Of a stretch of DNA of 64,000 nt, positions 24,684 through 33,635 are shown in pieces (position 1 is the stretch's first letter; each line of letters begins with the position of its first letter). The stretch is from Flavobacterium sp. N1736 (GTDB lineage: Bacteria > Bacteroidota > Bacteroidia > Flavobacteriales > Flavobacteriaceae), in the NCBI RefSeq assembly GCF_025947065.1, contig NZ_CP109994.1, positions 3,782,001-3,846,000 of the forward strand, given 5' to 3'. The translations under genes and the position numbers were made by a program. The notes under the pieces were generated by a model that saw only the letters and a program-made list of their open reading frames with translations, made no database searches and was not told where the DNA came from.

Positions 24684-26744
24684 TTACCAGATTTTAACTC
24701 TCTTTTCCGGTTCAATATACATTTTGTCTCCTTGTTTGATTCCAAAAGCCTGATAAAAAGTATCGACATTTTGAATTGGAACAATTGCTCTGTACATTCC
24801 CGGTGAATGCGGATCTGTTTTTACCTGACTTTTAATCGCTTCGTCTCTCGATTTTGTTCTCCAAACAGTCGCCCAAGAAATAAAGAATCTTTGCTCTGGC
24901 GTAAACCCATCAATTAAACCCGGATTTCCATTTGCTTTCAGGTACAATTGCAAACCATCATAAGCAGCATTAACTCCGCCTAAATCTCCAATGTTTTCAC
25001 CTAAGGTAAATTTACCATCAACGTGAATTCCCGGTAAAGGCTCTAAAGCACTATATTGATTGGCAAGCGCAGTTCCTAATGCTGTAAATTGTTTCAAATC
25101 GTCAGCTGTCCACCAATCCACAAGATTTCCATCTGCATTATATCTTGCTCCGGAATCATCAAAACCATGTGAAATTTCGTGACCAATTACAGCTCCAATT
25201 CCACCATAATTTACAGCTTCATCAGCCTCGTAATTGTAGAAAGGCGGTTGTAAAATTGCCGCAGGAAAAACAATTTCGTTATAAGATGGATTGAAATACG
25301 CATTTACAGTTTGTGGCGACATTCCCCATTCAGTTTTATCAACCGGTTTACCTAATTTATCTAAATCTTCTTTATAATCCCATTTTGACAAGTTTACAGC
25401 ATTGTCAAAATAAGTTCCACCTTCAGCAACATCTTTAATTTGCAAAGCCGAATAATCTTTCCATTTATCAGGATATCCAATTTTGATGGTTAGTTTCTTT
25501 AACTTCTCAATTGCTTTTACTTTTGTCTCACCAGACATCCAAGGCAACGCATTGATTCTGTTTTCATAAGCCAAAATCACATTCGCAATCATCTTCTTTG
25601 CTTTTTCTTTTGCTTCAGCAGGAAATAATTTCTCTACATAAAGTTTTCCTAAAGCTTCACCGGTTGCTCCGTTAATTACCTGCAAAGCCTGTTCGTCTCT
25701 TGGACGCTGCTTTAAAGCTCCGGTTAATGTCTTTCCGTAAAAATCAAAATTTGCACTTTCAATATCGGTAGACAACGAAGTTGCAGCTCTGTTTAAAGCA
25801 CACCATTTCAAGTATTCTTTCCATGCCGCCACTTTGTTCTCTGTAAAAGTTTTCTCTAAAGCAGCCATATAACGCGGCTGCGTTACATTTACTGTATCTA
25901 ATTTTGTAATTCCGATTCCGGCAAAATATTTATCCCATTGAATCGATGGCGTTGATTTTTTTAAATCAGCAATAGCCGTTGGGTTGTATTGTTTTCTACG
26001 GTCTCTGCGTTCAACACGATCCAGTCTTGGAGCAGACATTTCGGTTTCTAAAGCCAAAATCTGTGCAGCACTTTCTTTTGCTTTTGCAGGAGATTCTCCA
26101 ATAAACTGCATCATTCGGGCAATATGAAGTTCGTATTTTTCGCGTTTTTCTTTAGAATCTTTATCATCAGCATTGTAATAATCCTTATCTGATAATCCTA
26201 AACGTCCAGGACCTAAATTTACTGAATTTACATTACTGTTTTTTGCATTTGCTCCAATAGAAATTCCAAAGAAACCAATGCCTCCCTGCGGTTCCATTTC
26301 AATTAAGAAATTTTGCAGGTCGGTAACATTTTTAATCGCATCAATTTTCTTTAAATAAGGCTGAAGTGGCTTAACTCCTCTTTTATTTCTTCCAACCGTA
26401 TCAAGAATCGTGTTGTACAATGCAACCGCTTTTCCCTGATCTGTATTTGATTTGTACTTGGGGTTTTTGGATGCTTCTTTTAAAATTGCAAGTGAATTAT
26501 CATCTGTTTTTTGACGTAATTCATTAAAACTTCCCCACGAAGTCCGATCGCTTGGAATTTCAGTTTTATCTAACCAGGTTCCGTTTACGTAGCGAAAAAA
26601 GTCTTCGCCCGGACTAATTTTAGTATTCATGTAGGAAACATTAATACCAGGTTCTTTGGCTGTTGCATTTTGAGCTTTGACTGCAGTAAAGGATAATATT
26701 GCAGAAAAGGCACAAAATAATGGTTTTGTAATCTGTTTGTTCAT
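24684..26744 (-). CDS. M13-family (neprilysin-like) zinc endopeptidase
   Basis: The 686-residue protein has a signal peptide (about 1-24, ending TAVKAQ). The N-terminal lobe (about 30-400) follows the M13 pattern starting with VNGTWLDKTEIP. The catalytic zinc motif HEISH (522-526) and the third ligand in ENIGD (about 587-591) are intact, followed by GGVNAAYDGL. M13 enzymes cleave small peptides; this one would act in the periplasm or at the cell surface. The usual C-terminal C-x-VW ending is changed to VKIW here, as in many bacterial members. It is a stand-alone gene with its own promoter candidate. Confidence 0.93.
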   Translation of the reverse strand: MNKQITKPLFCAFSAILSFTAVKAQNATAKEPGINVSYMNTKISPGEDFFRYVNGTWLDKTEIPSDRTSWGSFNELRQKTDDNSLAILKEASKNPKYKSNTDQGKAVALYNTILDTVGRNKRGVKPLQPYLKKIDAIKNVTDLQNFLIEMEPQGGIGFFGISIGANAKNSNVNSVNLGPGRLGLSDKDYYNADDKDSKEKREKYELHIARMMQFIGESPAKAKESAAQILALETEMSAPRLDRVERRDRRKQYNPTAIADLKKSTPSIQWDKYFAGIGITKLDTVNVTQPRYMAALEKTFTENKVAAWKEYLKWCALNRAATSLSTDIESANFDFYGKTLTGALKQRPRDEQALQVINGATGEALGKLYVEKLFPAEAKEKAKKMIANVILAYENRINALPWMSGETKVKAIEKLKKLTIKIGYPDKWKDYSALQIKDVAEGGTYFDNAVNLSKWDYKEDLDKLGKPVDKTEWGMSPQTVNAYFNPSYNEIVFPAAILQPPFYNYEADEAVNYGGIGAVIGHEISHGFDDSGARYNADGNLVDWWTADDLKQFTALGTALANQYSALEPLPGIHVDGKFTLGENIGDLGGVNAAYDGLQLYLKANGNPGLIDGFTPEQRFFISWATVWRTKSRDEAIKSQVKTDPHSPGMYRAIVPIQNVDTFYQAFGIKQGDKMYIEPEKRVKIW

Positions 26745-26770
26745 TTTCGAGTGTATTTATAGTGTATCTA

Positions 26771-26778
26771 CAAACATA
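26771..26778 (-). promoter_or_regulatory. Candidate -7 box (TATGTTTG) for the M13 peptidase gene
   Basis: Minus-strand TATGTTTG matches TAnnTTTG, 26 bp upstream of the start at 26744. No convincing -33 TTG was found at the right distance. Confidence 0.45.
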
Positions 26779-26901
26779 TTGTTATTATTCTAAAATTTAT
26801 GTTAAAACCACACAATATTCAACGTAAGTTTTTTAATGCAAATATTTCATCGCTGTCAGCAAAAATTTTCATGAATATATCTATGCTTTTTATCTTCTAT
26901 T

Positions 26902-26909
26902 TAATTTTG
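26902..26909 (+). promoter_or_regulatory. Candidate -7 box (TAATTTTG) for the EamA transporter gene
   Basis: TAATTTTG matches TAnnTTTG and lies 34 bp upstream of the GTG start at 26944. It argues against an alternative frame opening at 26799, which would begin upstream of the promoter. Confidence 0.4.
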
Positions 26910-26943
26910 TTTTTGGAATATTTGTTAAAAGAATCAAATCAAA

Positions 26944-27870
26944 GTGAGAGCAAAAATTCAGAGTGCATTTTCGGGAAAAATAGAAGCGATCGGTCTTCCA
27001 ATTTTGGCTTTATGCTGGGTAAGTTTTTTTTGGGGAACTACCTGGCTGGCTTCAAAAGAAGGCGTAAAACATATGCCGGGTTTACAGCTGGCAACTATAC
27101 GACAGTTTTTAGGCGGAATTCTATATGTTGGTTATTTTCTTCTAAAAAAAGAACCGTGGCCAAAAGGCAAACAATGGCGCACTATTCTGGTTTTGGCAAT
27201 TTTAAATTTTGCTTTAAGTAACGGTTTAAGTACATGGGGCGTAAAATATATCAGCAGCGGATTAGGCGCTATTATCAGTGCGATTTTTCCAATATGGATT
27301 ATCATAATTAATTTTTTTCATGGTGAAAGAGTTGCTAAACTTGCCATAACGGGAATTCTAATTTGCTTTGGAGGAATTTGTATCATTTTCATCGACCATT
27401 TGGCTGATTTCCTAAGACCTGATTTTCAATTCGGAATCATCCTGACGATTGCTTCAACAATATCCTGGGCTTTTGGAATTTTACATACTAAGAAAAAAGC
27501 AGCAAGTTTTAATCCCTATTTTAGTTTAGGATTACAAATGCTGATTTCGAGTGTACTGCTTCTTGTAATTACGGAAGCTTCGGGAACTAATATTCCGTTA
27601 AACGAAATTCCGTCTCAATCATGGTGGGCAATTGGTTATCTGGTTATTATTGGTTCGGTTTTAACGTTCATTGCTTTTATTTATTCGCTGCAGCATCTTC
27701 CAACAGAAATTAGCAGTATTTATGTTTACATTAATCCAATCGTTGCGATGGTTTTGGGCGCTATTATTTTCGGTGAAAACCTTACTTCTGCCATTGCAGT
27801 TGGTTCCGTTGTAACTTTAATTGGGTTATATCTGGTTAATAAGTCGATTAGAAAAACTAAAGTAAAATGA
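26944..27870 (+). CDS. EamA-family (DMT) transporter
   Basis: The 308-residue inner-membrane protein has ten hydrophobic helices in two EamA repeats (about 15-150 and 160-300). Typical features are SFFWGTTWLASKEGVKHMPG in the first repeat and the motif YINPIVAMVLGAIIFGENLT near the end. The start is GTG at 26944; an in-frame stop lies 15 bp upstream, so little choice exists. Members export amino acids, nucleosides or drugs. The basic C-terminus (KSIRKTKVK) suggests the usual cytoplasmic end. Substrate unknown. Confidence 0.88.
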   Translation: MRAKIQSAFSGKIEAIGLPILALCWVSFFWGTTWLASKEGVKHMPGLQLATIRQFLGGILYVGYFLLKKEPWPKGKQWRTILVLAILNFALSNGLSTWGVKYISSGLGAIISAIFPIWIIIINFFHGERVAKLAITGILICFGGICIIFIDHLADFLRPDFQFGIILTIASTISWAFGILHTKKKAASFNPYFSLGLQMLISSVLLLVITEASGTNIPLNEIPSQSWWAIGYLVIIGSVLTFIAFIYSLQHLPTEISSIYVYINPIVAMVLGAIIFGENLTSAIAVGSVVTLIGLYLVNKSIRKTKVK

Positions 27871-27914
27871 ATCGCCACGAATTAATATTTAATCTTGCAG
27901 AGCCGCAAAGATTT

Positions 27915-28016
27915 TGTCATTTCGACGCAAGGAGAAATCACACAAGAAGCTCTACAAAGATTGGCAATTATCTGTGCGGAGTTACGTGTGTGATTTCTCC
28001 TTGCGTCGAAATGACA
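27915..28016. repeat. 29-bp perfect inverted repeat around a 44-bp loop
   Basis: Arms at 27915-27943 and 27988-28016 are exact complements; the left begins TGTCATTTCGACGCAAGG. The element ends close to the SCO promoter. Its size and perfect ends suggest a miniature mobile element or a member of a dispersed flavobacterial repeat family. Confidence 0.8.
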
Positions 28017-28100
28017 TAAAATACGAAAATATATCTTCGAGACTTCAAAGATGTGTTTGTTAAAACAATCCATAATTAGCTTTTTAAAATGCGCTTTTTG

Positions 28101-28108
28101 TATTTTTG
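28101..28108 (+). promoter_or_regulatory. Candidate -7 box (TATTTTTG) for the SCO gene
   Basis: TATTTTTG matches TAnnTTTG and lies 15 bp upstream of the ATG at 28124. It overlaps the alternative start at 28106, which is therefore rejected. Confidence 0.5.
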
Positions 28109-28123
28109 CGACAAATTATTTTT

Positions 28124-28789
28124 ATGAAATCGTTTCTTTACAAATACCGTAAATTCTTTATTGTTTTAATTGTTTTTTCGGTTGTCACTATATCTCTGTT
28201 TTATTCGGCCTTAAAGCCACAAAAGACTTTACCAATTTACAATCCTGCCGATGTAAATCCTGAATTGGTTGACAGTACGATTCAATATAAAAGCAAATAC
28301 CACACAATTGCTGATTTTTCGTTTGTAAACCAAAACGGTGATACTATAACTCAGAAAAATTATGAAGGCAAAATTTATGTTGCCGACTTCTTCTTTACAA
28401 CTTGCGGATCTATTTGCCCAAAAATGACAACTAATCTTGAAGAAGTTCAAAAAGCGGTTTTGAATAATCCGAAAGTGATGTTACTTTCACATACCGTTTT
28501 TCCAGAAGTTGACAGTATTCCGGTTTTAAAAGAATATGCGATCAAACATCATGTTGTAGACAGCAAGTGGAATTTGGTTACCGGCGATAAAAAAGAAATC
28601 TATACAATGGCAAGAAAATCGTATTTAGCTGTAAAACTTGGAAGACCAGATCAATTGTACGATATGGTTCATACGGAGAATTTTGTTTTGGTAGATCAAA
28701 AACGCCGTGTTCGCGGATTTTATGACGGAACAAATAAAGAGGATATGAATCGTCTATTAGAAGATATCAATTTCTTGTGTCAGGAATAA
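28124..28789 (+). CDS. SCO-family copper chaperone/thioredoxin-like protein
   Basis: The product has 221 residues from the ATG at 28124. An N-terminal membrane anchor (about 8-28) leads to a thioredoxin-fold domain. The SCO copper site is complete: C-x3-C in FTTCGSICPKM (about 88-98) and the distal His in YDMVHTENFVLVD (about 181-193). SCO proteins deliver copper to cytochrome c oxidase or act as thiol-disulfide oxidants in the envelope. It is followed by the iron-transport genes feoA and feoB, 102 bp away with their own promoter. Confidence 0.9.
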   Translation: MKSFLYKYRKFFIVLIVFSVVTISLFYSALKPQKTLPIYNPADVNPELVDSTIQYKSKYHTIADFSFVNQNGDTITQKNYEGKIYVADFFFTTCGSICPKMTTNLEEVQKAVLNNPKVMLLSHTVFPEVDSIPVLKEYAIKHHVVDSKWNLVTGDKKEIYTMARKSYLAVKLGRPDQLYDMVHTENFVLVDQKRRVRGFYDGTNKEDMNRLLEDINFLCQE

Positions 28790-28838
28790 AGCCCTTATTT
28801 TTAGAAAGATTTAGCATATTCAAAAGTGTTAAATGCCT

Positions 28839-28866
28839 TTGAATAAAGAATAATTGTCTACTTTTG
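28839..28866 (+). promoter_or_regulatory. feoA promoter candidate
   Basis: TTG at 28839-28841 and TACTTTTG at 28859-28866, 17 bp apart, match the Bacteroidota promoter. The box is 25 bp ahead of the TTG start at 28892. Confidence 0.6.
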
Positions 28867-28891
28867 TAATCTAAATTCAATCTAAATAAGC

Positions 28892-29131
28892 TTGCAAAAT
28901 ACAATTCACACTCTGAAAAAAGGCGAGAAAGCCATTATCAAAGATTTTGACATCGATCTTATTCCTCTAAAATTATTAGAAATGGGATGTTTGCCGGGCA
29001 ACTTAGTCGAATTACTTCAAATTGCTCCTTTTGGAGATCCTTTATATCTTGACATTAACGGCTCGCATGTTGCGATTCGTGTTGAAACTGCTCGTGAAAT
29101 TGAAGTTGAACTTATCAAAACCAATTTATAA
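28892..29131 (+). CDS. feoA: FeoA-domain protein
   Basis: This 79-residue SH3-like protein starts at a TTG codon. The FeoA pattern LPLKLLEMGCLPGNLVELLQIAPFGDP is seen as LIPLKLLEMGCLPG and LQIAPFGDPLYL, ending in VAIRVETAREIEVEL. FeoA assists the FeoB ferrous-iron transporter at the inner membrane. Its stop overlaps the feoB start by one base (TAATG), so the two are translationally coupled. The TTG start is uncommon but no ATG lies in a suitable place. Confidence 0.92.
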   Translation: MQNTIHTLKKGEKAIIKDFDIDLIPLKLLEMGCLPGNLVELLQIAPFGDPLYLDINGSHVAIRVETAREIEVELIKTNL

Positions 29132-31230
29132 TGAGCATTCAAAATATTAATGTCGCCCTTATCGGGAATCCTAATACAGGAAAAACGTCTGTTTTTAATC
29201 AGCTTACAGGTTTAAATCAGCAAGTTGGGAATTATCCCGGAATTACGGTTGAGAAAAAAATAGGTTTCTGTAAACTACCTCATAATATAAAAGCTAACAT
29301 TCTGGATTTACCCGGAACGTATAGTCTGAATGCGAGTTCGATGGACGAAAGTGTTGTTATTGAACTTTTGCTGAATAAAAATGATAAATTATATCCGGAT
29401 GTAGCGGTTGTTGTTACAGATGTTGAAAATCTGAAACGAAACTTATTGATTTACACTCAGATTAAAGATCTTGAAATTCCGACGATTTTAGTTATTAATA
29501 TGTCTGATCGTATGGAAAGAAAGGGAATTACTTTAGATATTCCGTTTCTTGAAGAAAAGCTAAAAACTAAAATTGCTTTGGTAAGTTCCCGTAAAGGTTT
29601 TGGAATTGAGGAATTAAAAGAATTAATTGTTTCTTATAAAACCATTCCGCACGAAGCTTGCTTAAATTCATCTGTTATTGATGCAGAATATTTTGAAAAA
29701 CTACAACATGCTTTTCCGAATCAATTATTATACAAATTGTGGCTGGTGATTACGCAGGATGTGAACTTTTCGAATTTGGACCGAAATGAAATTCGAAGCA
29801 CTTTTACCAAATCGCATTCTGAGTTAAAGCGTTTACAGCAAAAAGAAACCATTAAAAGATATCAGTTTATCAATGATGTTTTAAAAGAAGGTTTAAAGGT
29901 TGACGCCTCAATGGCAAAAGATTTCAGAGCAAAACTGGATCGTGTTTTAACGCATAAATTTTGGGGCTATTTTATTTTCCTTGCCATTCTGTTTGTTATT
30001 TTCCAGTCTATTTTTAGCTGGTCAACAATTCCAATGGATTTCATAGACAGTACTTTTGCTTCGTTAAGCAGCTGGGTTTCCTCAGAATTACCCAGCGGAA
30101 TTTTAACTGATTTACTATCGCAGGGAATTATACCGGGAATTGGCGGTGTTATTATATTTATTCCGCAAATTGCTTTCTTGTTTTTGTTTATTTCAATTCT
30201 CGAAGAAAGCGGTTATATGAGTCGGGTTGTGTTTTTGATGGATAAAATAATGCGCAAGTTTGGGCTTTCAGGAAAAAGTGTTGTGCCTTTAATTTCAGGA
30301 ACTGCGTGTGCGATTCCGGCAATTATGGCAACGAGAAATATCGAAAACTGGAAAGAACGCCTTATTACGATCTTGGTAACGCCTTTCACGACTTGTTCTG
30401 CAAGATTACCTGTTTATGCGATTATAATTTCTTTGGTAATTCCAAATAAGCGTGTTTTTGGAATTTTAAATATGCAGGGATTATCCTTAATGTTATTGTA
30501 TTTATTGGGTTTTGGAACTGCAATTTTATCTGCCTATATATTGAATAAAATATTAAAACAAGATAACAAAACGTATTTCGTGGTTGAAATGCCAAGTTAT
30601 AAAATGCCTTTACTCAAAAACGTTGGAATTAATGTTGTGGAGAAAACGAAGGCTTTTATTGTTGGTGCGGGTAAAATCATTCTTGCTATATCTGTTATCT
30701 TGTGGTTTTTGGCTTCGTACGGACCCGGGAAAAATTTCAATGAAGCTGAAACTATTGTAAAGGAAAGATTTGTAAATAACCCTCTAGACCAGGTTGCATT
30801 TGAAAATGAAGTTGCTTCTCAAAAATTAGAAAATTCTTATATCGGAATTATGGGTAAAGCAATCGAACCTGCCATTGCGCCTTTGGGTTACGATTGGAAA
30901 ATTGGAATTGCCATTATTAGTTCGTTTGCAGCGCGTGAAGTTTTTGTGGGAACTCTGGCAACAATTTACAGCGTTGGAAATAGTGATAATGAAACGACTA
31001 TAAAAAGTAAAATGCAGGAAGAAGTAAATCCTGAAACAGGAAAAAAGATATTCAATTTTGCTTCGGGAATTTCGTTATTACTTTTTTATGCTTTTGCCAT
31101 GCAATGCGCCAGTACTTTGGCTATTACAAAAAAAGAAACCAATTCGTGGAAATGGCCTGCAATGCAGCTGGTTTTAATGAGCGGACTGGCTTATTTTGTG
31201 GCACTTTTAGCTTATCAACTTTTAAAATAA
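29131..31230 (+). CDS. feoB: Ferrous-iron transporter FeoB
   Basis: The 699-residue protein has an N-terminal G domain: GNPNTGKTSVFN (about 12-23, G1), DLPGTYSL (about 55-62, G3) and INMSD (about 119-123, G4). A helical GDI region follows, then a membrane half with about eight helices containing the two gate segments (SRVVFLMDKIMRKFGLSGKS and FAAREVFVGTL). It uses GTP binding to move Fe2+ inward. The gene is coupled to feoA upstream and followed 6 bp later by a Cys-rich mini-protein. Confidence 0.96.
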   Translation: MSIQNINVALIGNPNTGKTSVFNQLTGLNQQVGNYPGITVEKKIGFCKLPHNIKANILDLPGTYSLNASSMDESVVIELLLNKNDKLYPDVAVVVTDVENLKRNLLIYTQIKDLEIPTILVINMSDRMERKGITLDIPFLEEKLKTKIALVSSRKGFGIEELKELIVSYKTIPHEACLNSSVIDAEYFEKLQHAFPNQLLYKLWLVITQDVNFSNLDRNEIRSTFTKSHSELKRLQQKETIKRYQFINDVLKEGLKVDASMAKDFRAKLDRVLTHKFWGYFIFLAILFVIFQSIFSWSTIPMDFIDSTFASLSSWVSSELPSGILTDLLSQGIIPGIGGVIIFIPQIAFLFLFISILEESGYMSRVVFLMDKIMRKFGLSGKSVVPLISGTACAIPAIMATRNIENWKERLITILVTPFTTCSARLPVYAIIISLVIPNKRVFGILNMQGLSLMLLYLLGFGTAILSAYILNKILKQDNKTYFVVEMPSYKMPLLKNVGINVVEKTKAFIVGAGKIILAISVILWFLASYGPGKNFNEAETIVKERFVNNPLDQVAFENEVASQKLENSYIGIMGKAIEPAIAPLGYDWKIGIAIISSFAAREVFVGTLATIYSVGNSDNETTIKSKMQEEVNPETGKKIFNFASGISLLLFYAFAMQCASTLAITKKETNSWKWPAMQLVLMSGLAYFVALLAYQLLK

Positions 31231-31236
31231 AATGCC

Positions 31237-31359
31237 ATGATTCAGGAAATTATCTCTTTTGTAATATTGTTTATCGCTGTTGGTTTTTTAATCAAAAAGT
31301 TCTTTTGGAAATCTAAAAAGAAAAAAGACTGCGGCGACGGAAATTGTGGATGTTCTTAG
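31237..31359 (+). CDS. FeoB-associated Cys-rich mini membrane protein
   Basis: A 40-residue frame starts at 31237, 6 bp after feoB. One membrane helix (about 4-20) is followed by basic residues and the Cys-rich tail KKDCGDGNCGCS. This matches the FeoB-associated Cys-rich family (FeoC-like in position, but not homologous to enterobacterial FeoC). The tail may bind iron and deliver it to or from FeoB. It is too short for ordinary gene calls, but its location, spacing and tail make it convincing. Confidence 0.8.
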   Translation: MIQEIISFVILFIAVGFLIKKFFWKSKKKKDCGDGNCGCS

Positions 31360-31471
31360 GGAAAGGTTCTGAGTTCCTGAGTTCCTGAGTAGCTGAGTTT
31401 CTAAGATTTATAGGTATAATGGTTAGACATTTTTGTCTTTTTTTGACACAATTAAATCCTTAACTTCCTTT

Positions 31472-31498
31472 TTGTCAATCGTGTAACTTTTAATTTTG
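31472..31498 (+). promoter_or_regulatory. Promoter candidate for the 39-residue membrane protein
   Basis: TTG at 31472-31474 and TAATTTTG at 31491-31498, 16 bp apart, fit the Bacteroidota promoter, and the box is 25 bp before the ATG at 31524. Confidence 0.5.
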
Positions 31499-31523
31499 TT
31501 TTATTAATTCAAATTTTAAAGAG

Positions 31524-31643
31524 ATGACAGATTTTGATAGAACAGAGATTATCAGAGACAATAGAGTTTCTAGAATATTGTGGTTTATGCTTGGTTTTTT
31601 AAGTGCCGGAGCGGTTTTTTATTTCTTTATGAAACATCATTAG
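31524..31643 (+). CDS. Tiny single-helix membrane protein of unknown function
   Basis: The frame codes for 39 residues. The first half is charged (DFDRTEIIRDNRVSR); the second is one membrane helix (ILWFMLGFLSAGAVFYFFM) ending KHH. A well-placed promoter candidate precedes it, and the amphipathic-then-helix layout is that of small membrane regulatory peptides. I do not recognise the family. The convergent HD-hydrolase gene lies 52 bp downstream. Confidence 0.5.
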   Translation: MTDFDRTEIIRDNRVSRILWFMLGFLSAGAVFYFFMKHH

Positions 31644-31695
31644 TAATAATTTTAAAAGTCTGAAAAAGTTAAACTGAGACTAACTAACGACTAAA

Positions 31696-32349
31696 TTATT
31701 TAACTCCTTCCCATTCTGCATAGAACTGCGCCAAAAATGATTCCATAAAACGATGTCTTTCTGCGGCGATTTGTTTTCCGGTTTCGGTATTCATTTTGTC
31801 TTTTAAAAGTAAAAGCTTTTCGTAGAAATGATTTATTGTTGGTGCATTATTCTTTTTATATTCTTCTTTTGTCATATTCGATATTGGCGCAATTTCAGGG
31901 TCGTATAAAGATCTGTTTTTAAATCCGCCATAATTAAAGGCTCTTGCTACACCAATTGCCCCAATTGCATCTAAGCGATCTGCATCCTGAACAATATCCA
32001 ATTCTATAGACGAGAACTTCTTTTCGAAATTTCCGCCTTTATAAGAGATGTTTTCGATGATGTTTACCACATGCTGAATAACGTCTTCTGAAACATTTTC
32101 AGATTCTAAAAACAAACGCGCCGTTTTTGGTCCGATTGTTTCGTCTCCGTTATGAAATTTACTATCGGCAATATCATGAAGCAACGCGCCTAATTGCACT
32201 ACAACCAAATCACAATTGGTGTCTTTTGCAATCAAAAGTGCATTTTTATACACACGCTCAATATGAAACCAGTCGTGTCCGCCTTCGGCATCATTGAGTT
32301 TTTCTTTTACGAATGAAATTGTTTTGTTTATTAGATCGGTATTATTCAT
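31696..32349 (-). CDS. HD-domain phosphohydrolase
   Basis: The 217-residue soluble protein has the HD-domain order: H in GGHDWFHIERVYKNA (about 23-37), HD in GALLHDIADSKFH (about 49-61), and the distal D in IVQDADRLDAIGAIGVARAF (about 117-136). These metal ligands suit hydrolysis of phosphate esters, probably of a nucleotide. The DADRLDAIGAIG form is shared with YedJ/PgpH-unrelated short HD proteins. Substrate unknown. No operon partner is obvious. Confidence 0.85.
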   Translation of the reverse strand: MNNTDLINKTISFVKEKLNDAEGGHDWFHIERVYKNALLIAKDTNCDLVVVQLGALLHDIADSKFHNGDETIGPKTARLFLESENVSEDVIQHVVNIIENISYKGGNFEKKFSSIELDIVQDADRLDAIGAIGVARAFNYGGFKNRSLYDPEIAPISNMTKEEYKKNNAPTINHFYEKLLLLKDKMNTETGKQIAAERHRFMESFLAQFYAEWEGVK

Positions 32350-32589
32350 AGTTTTATTTGTTGTCTTGAAATTTCACGCAGATTTTAGATTTAAGCGGAT
32401 TTACATAGATTATTGTTGATTTATTCTTTCTAAATCTTATTGAATAAAAAATGTTGATTGCCAAAGTTATAAACTTCAACAATCAACAAATATTTTAATG
32501 CTAATCAAAAATCAACTACAATGTCAAAAATCAATTGCAATATCAATTTAAAATCTGAAATCTAAATTCTAAACTCTAAATTCTAAAAT

Positions 32590-33582
32590 TTACAATCTAG
32601 CTGGTTCTACCCATTTAAAGATGTGTGATTCCTGTGGAATTACTATTCTCTCTGAGATTCTGGCCATACGAGATGGCAATTTCATTAAATAATCACGTGC
32701 TTTTTCGGCTTCATCTGTTAAATTAGAAATCTTGTCAATTTCCCATTTGTCGATCAATTTTTGCATGATGTCTACATAATCATTTGCCGTGTAAACACCG
32801 ATACGTTGTGCAGAATCAGAAAATTGCTCAAAAGCTGAGCTTATTTTTTGACCGGATTCTCTTAAAAAATGTGCTGGCATTACGATTTTTTGTTTCATCA
32901 TATATTGAAACGCTAACATCATTTCGCTTGGATCTACTGCAAAAATACGGGTAACAAATTCACTGTATGCATGGTGGTGACGCATTTCGTCTCCGGCAAT
33001 CATTTTACACATTTTCGATAATTTGTTATCACCAAATTTCTTAGCCATTTGGGCTACTCTATTGTGCGAAACATAGGTTGCTAATTCCTGAAAACTGGTA
33101 TAAACAAAGTTTTTATACGGATCAGAACCGGTTCCAATATCAAAACCGTCGTTGATTAAATGCTGTGTTGTCATTTCGATTTCACGCATGTTTACACGAC
33201 CAGACAAATACAGGTATTTATTTAGTAAATCTCCGTGACGGTTTTCTTCTCCGGTCCATTGTCTAATCCACTTAGACCAACCGTTTCCACCATTTTCAAC
33301 CTGATTTACTCCTTCTACATCCATTAACCAGGATTCGTATGTTGGCAAAGCTTCTTCGGTGATTGTATCACCTACAAGTGTTACCCAGAAATCATATGGT
33401 AATTCTTTGGCAATTTCACGTAATTCTCTAACCTCCTCAAAGAAATTATCTCCTTCAGAATTAGGCAGAAAATCTGACGGCTGCCAAATTTTTTCTACTG
33501 GAATTAAATACTGTTCTACGAAGCTATCCACGTTTTTTTCTAAAAACTGCATAACTTCTAATCTAATGTTTTTTATAGACAT
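32590..33582 (-). CDS. Acyl-ACP desaturase (soluble di-iron)
   Basis: The 330-residue soluble protein carries both di-iron motifs of stearoyl-ACP-type desaturases: EENRHG (112-117) and DEMRHH (198-203), with a further Glu at FQELATYVSHN (about 164-174). It introduces a double bond into acyl-ACP using O2 and reduced ferredoxin, giving unsaturated fatty acids for membranes. Its length and motif spacing are normal. It lies immediately downstream of plsC on the same strand (53 bp), so the two lipid genes may be cotranscribed. Confidence 0.92.
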   Translation of the reverse strand: MSIKNIRLEVMQFLEKNVDSFVEQYLIPVEKIWQPSDFLPNSEGDNFFEEVRELREIAKELPYDFWVTLVGDTITEEALPTYESWLMDVEGVNQVENGGNGWSKWIRQWTGEENRHGDLLNKYLYLSGRVNMREIEMTTQHLINDGFDIGTGSDPYKNFVYTSFQELATYVSHNRVAQMAKKFGDNKLSKMCKMIAGDEMRHHHAYSEFVTRIFAVDPSEMMLAFQYMMKQKIVMPAHFLRESGQKISSAFEQFSDSAQRIGVYTANDYVDIMQKLIDKWEIDKISNLTDEAEKARDYLMKLPSRMARISERIVIPQESHIFKWVEPARL

Positions 33583-33635
33583 TACTAATTTAAGATTGGG
33601 ATTTAAGTTTTAGTTCTTTACTAAAAAACAAAAAT

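Noticed and set aside
26799..27221. 140-codon plus-strand frame overlapping the EamA gene
   Set aside because: It overlaps a well-supported transporter in another frame and its composition is Lys/Asn/Phe-rich without a recognisable domain; the promoter box at 26902 lies inside it.
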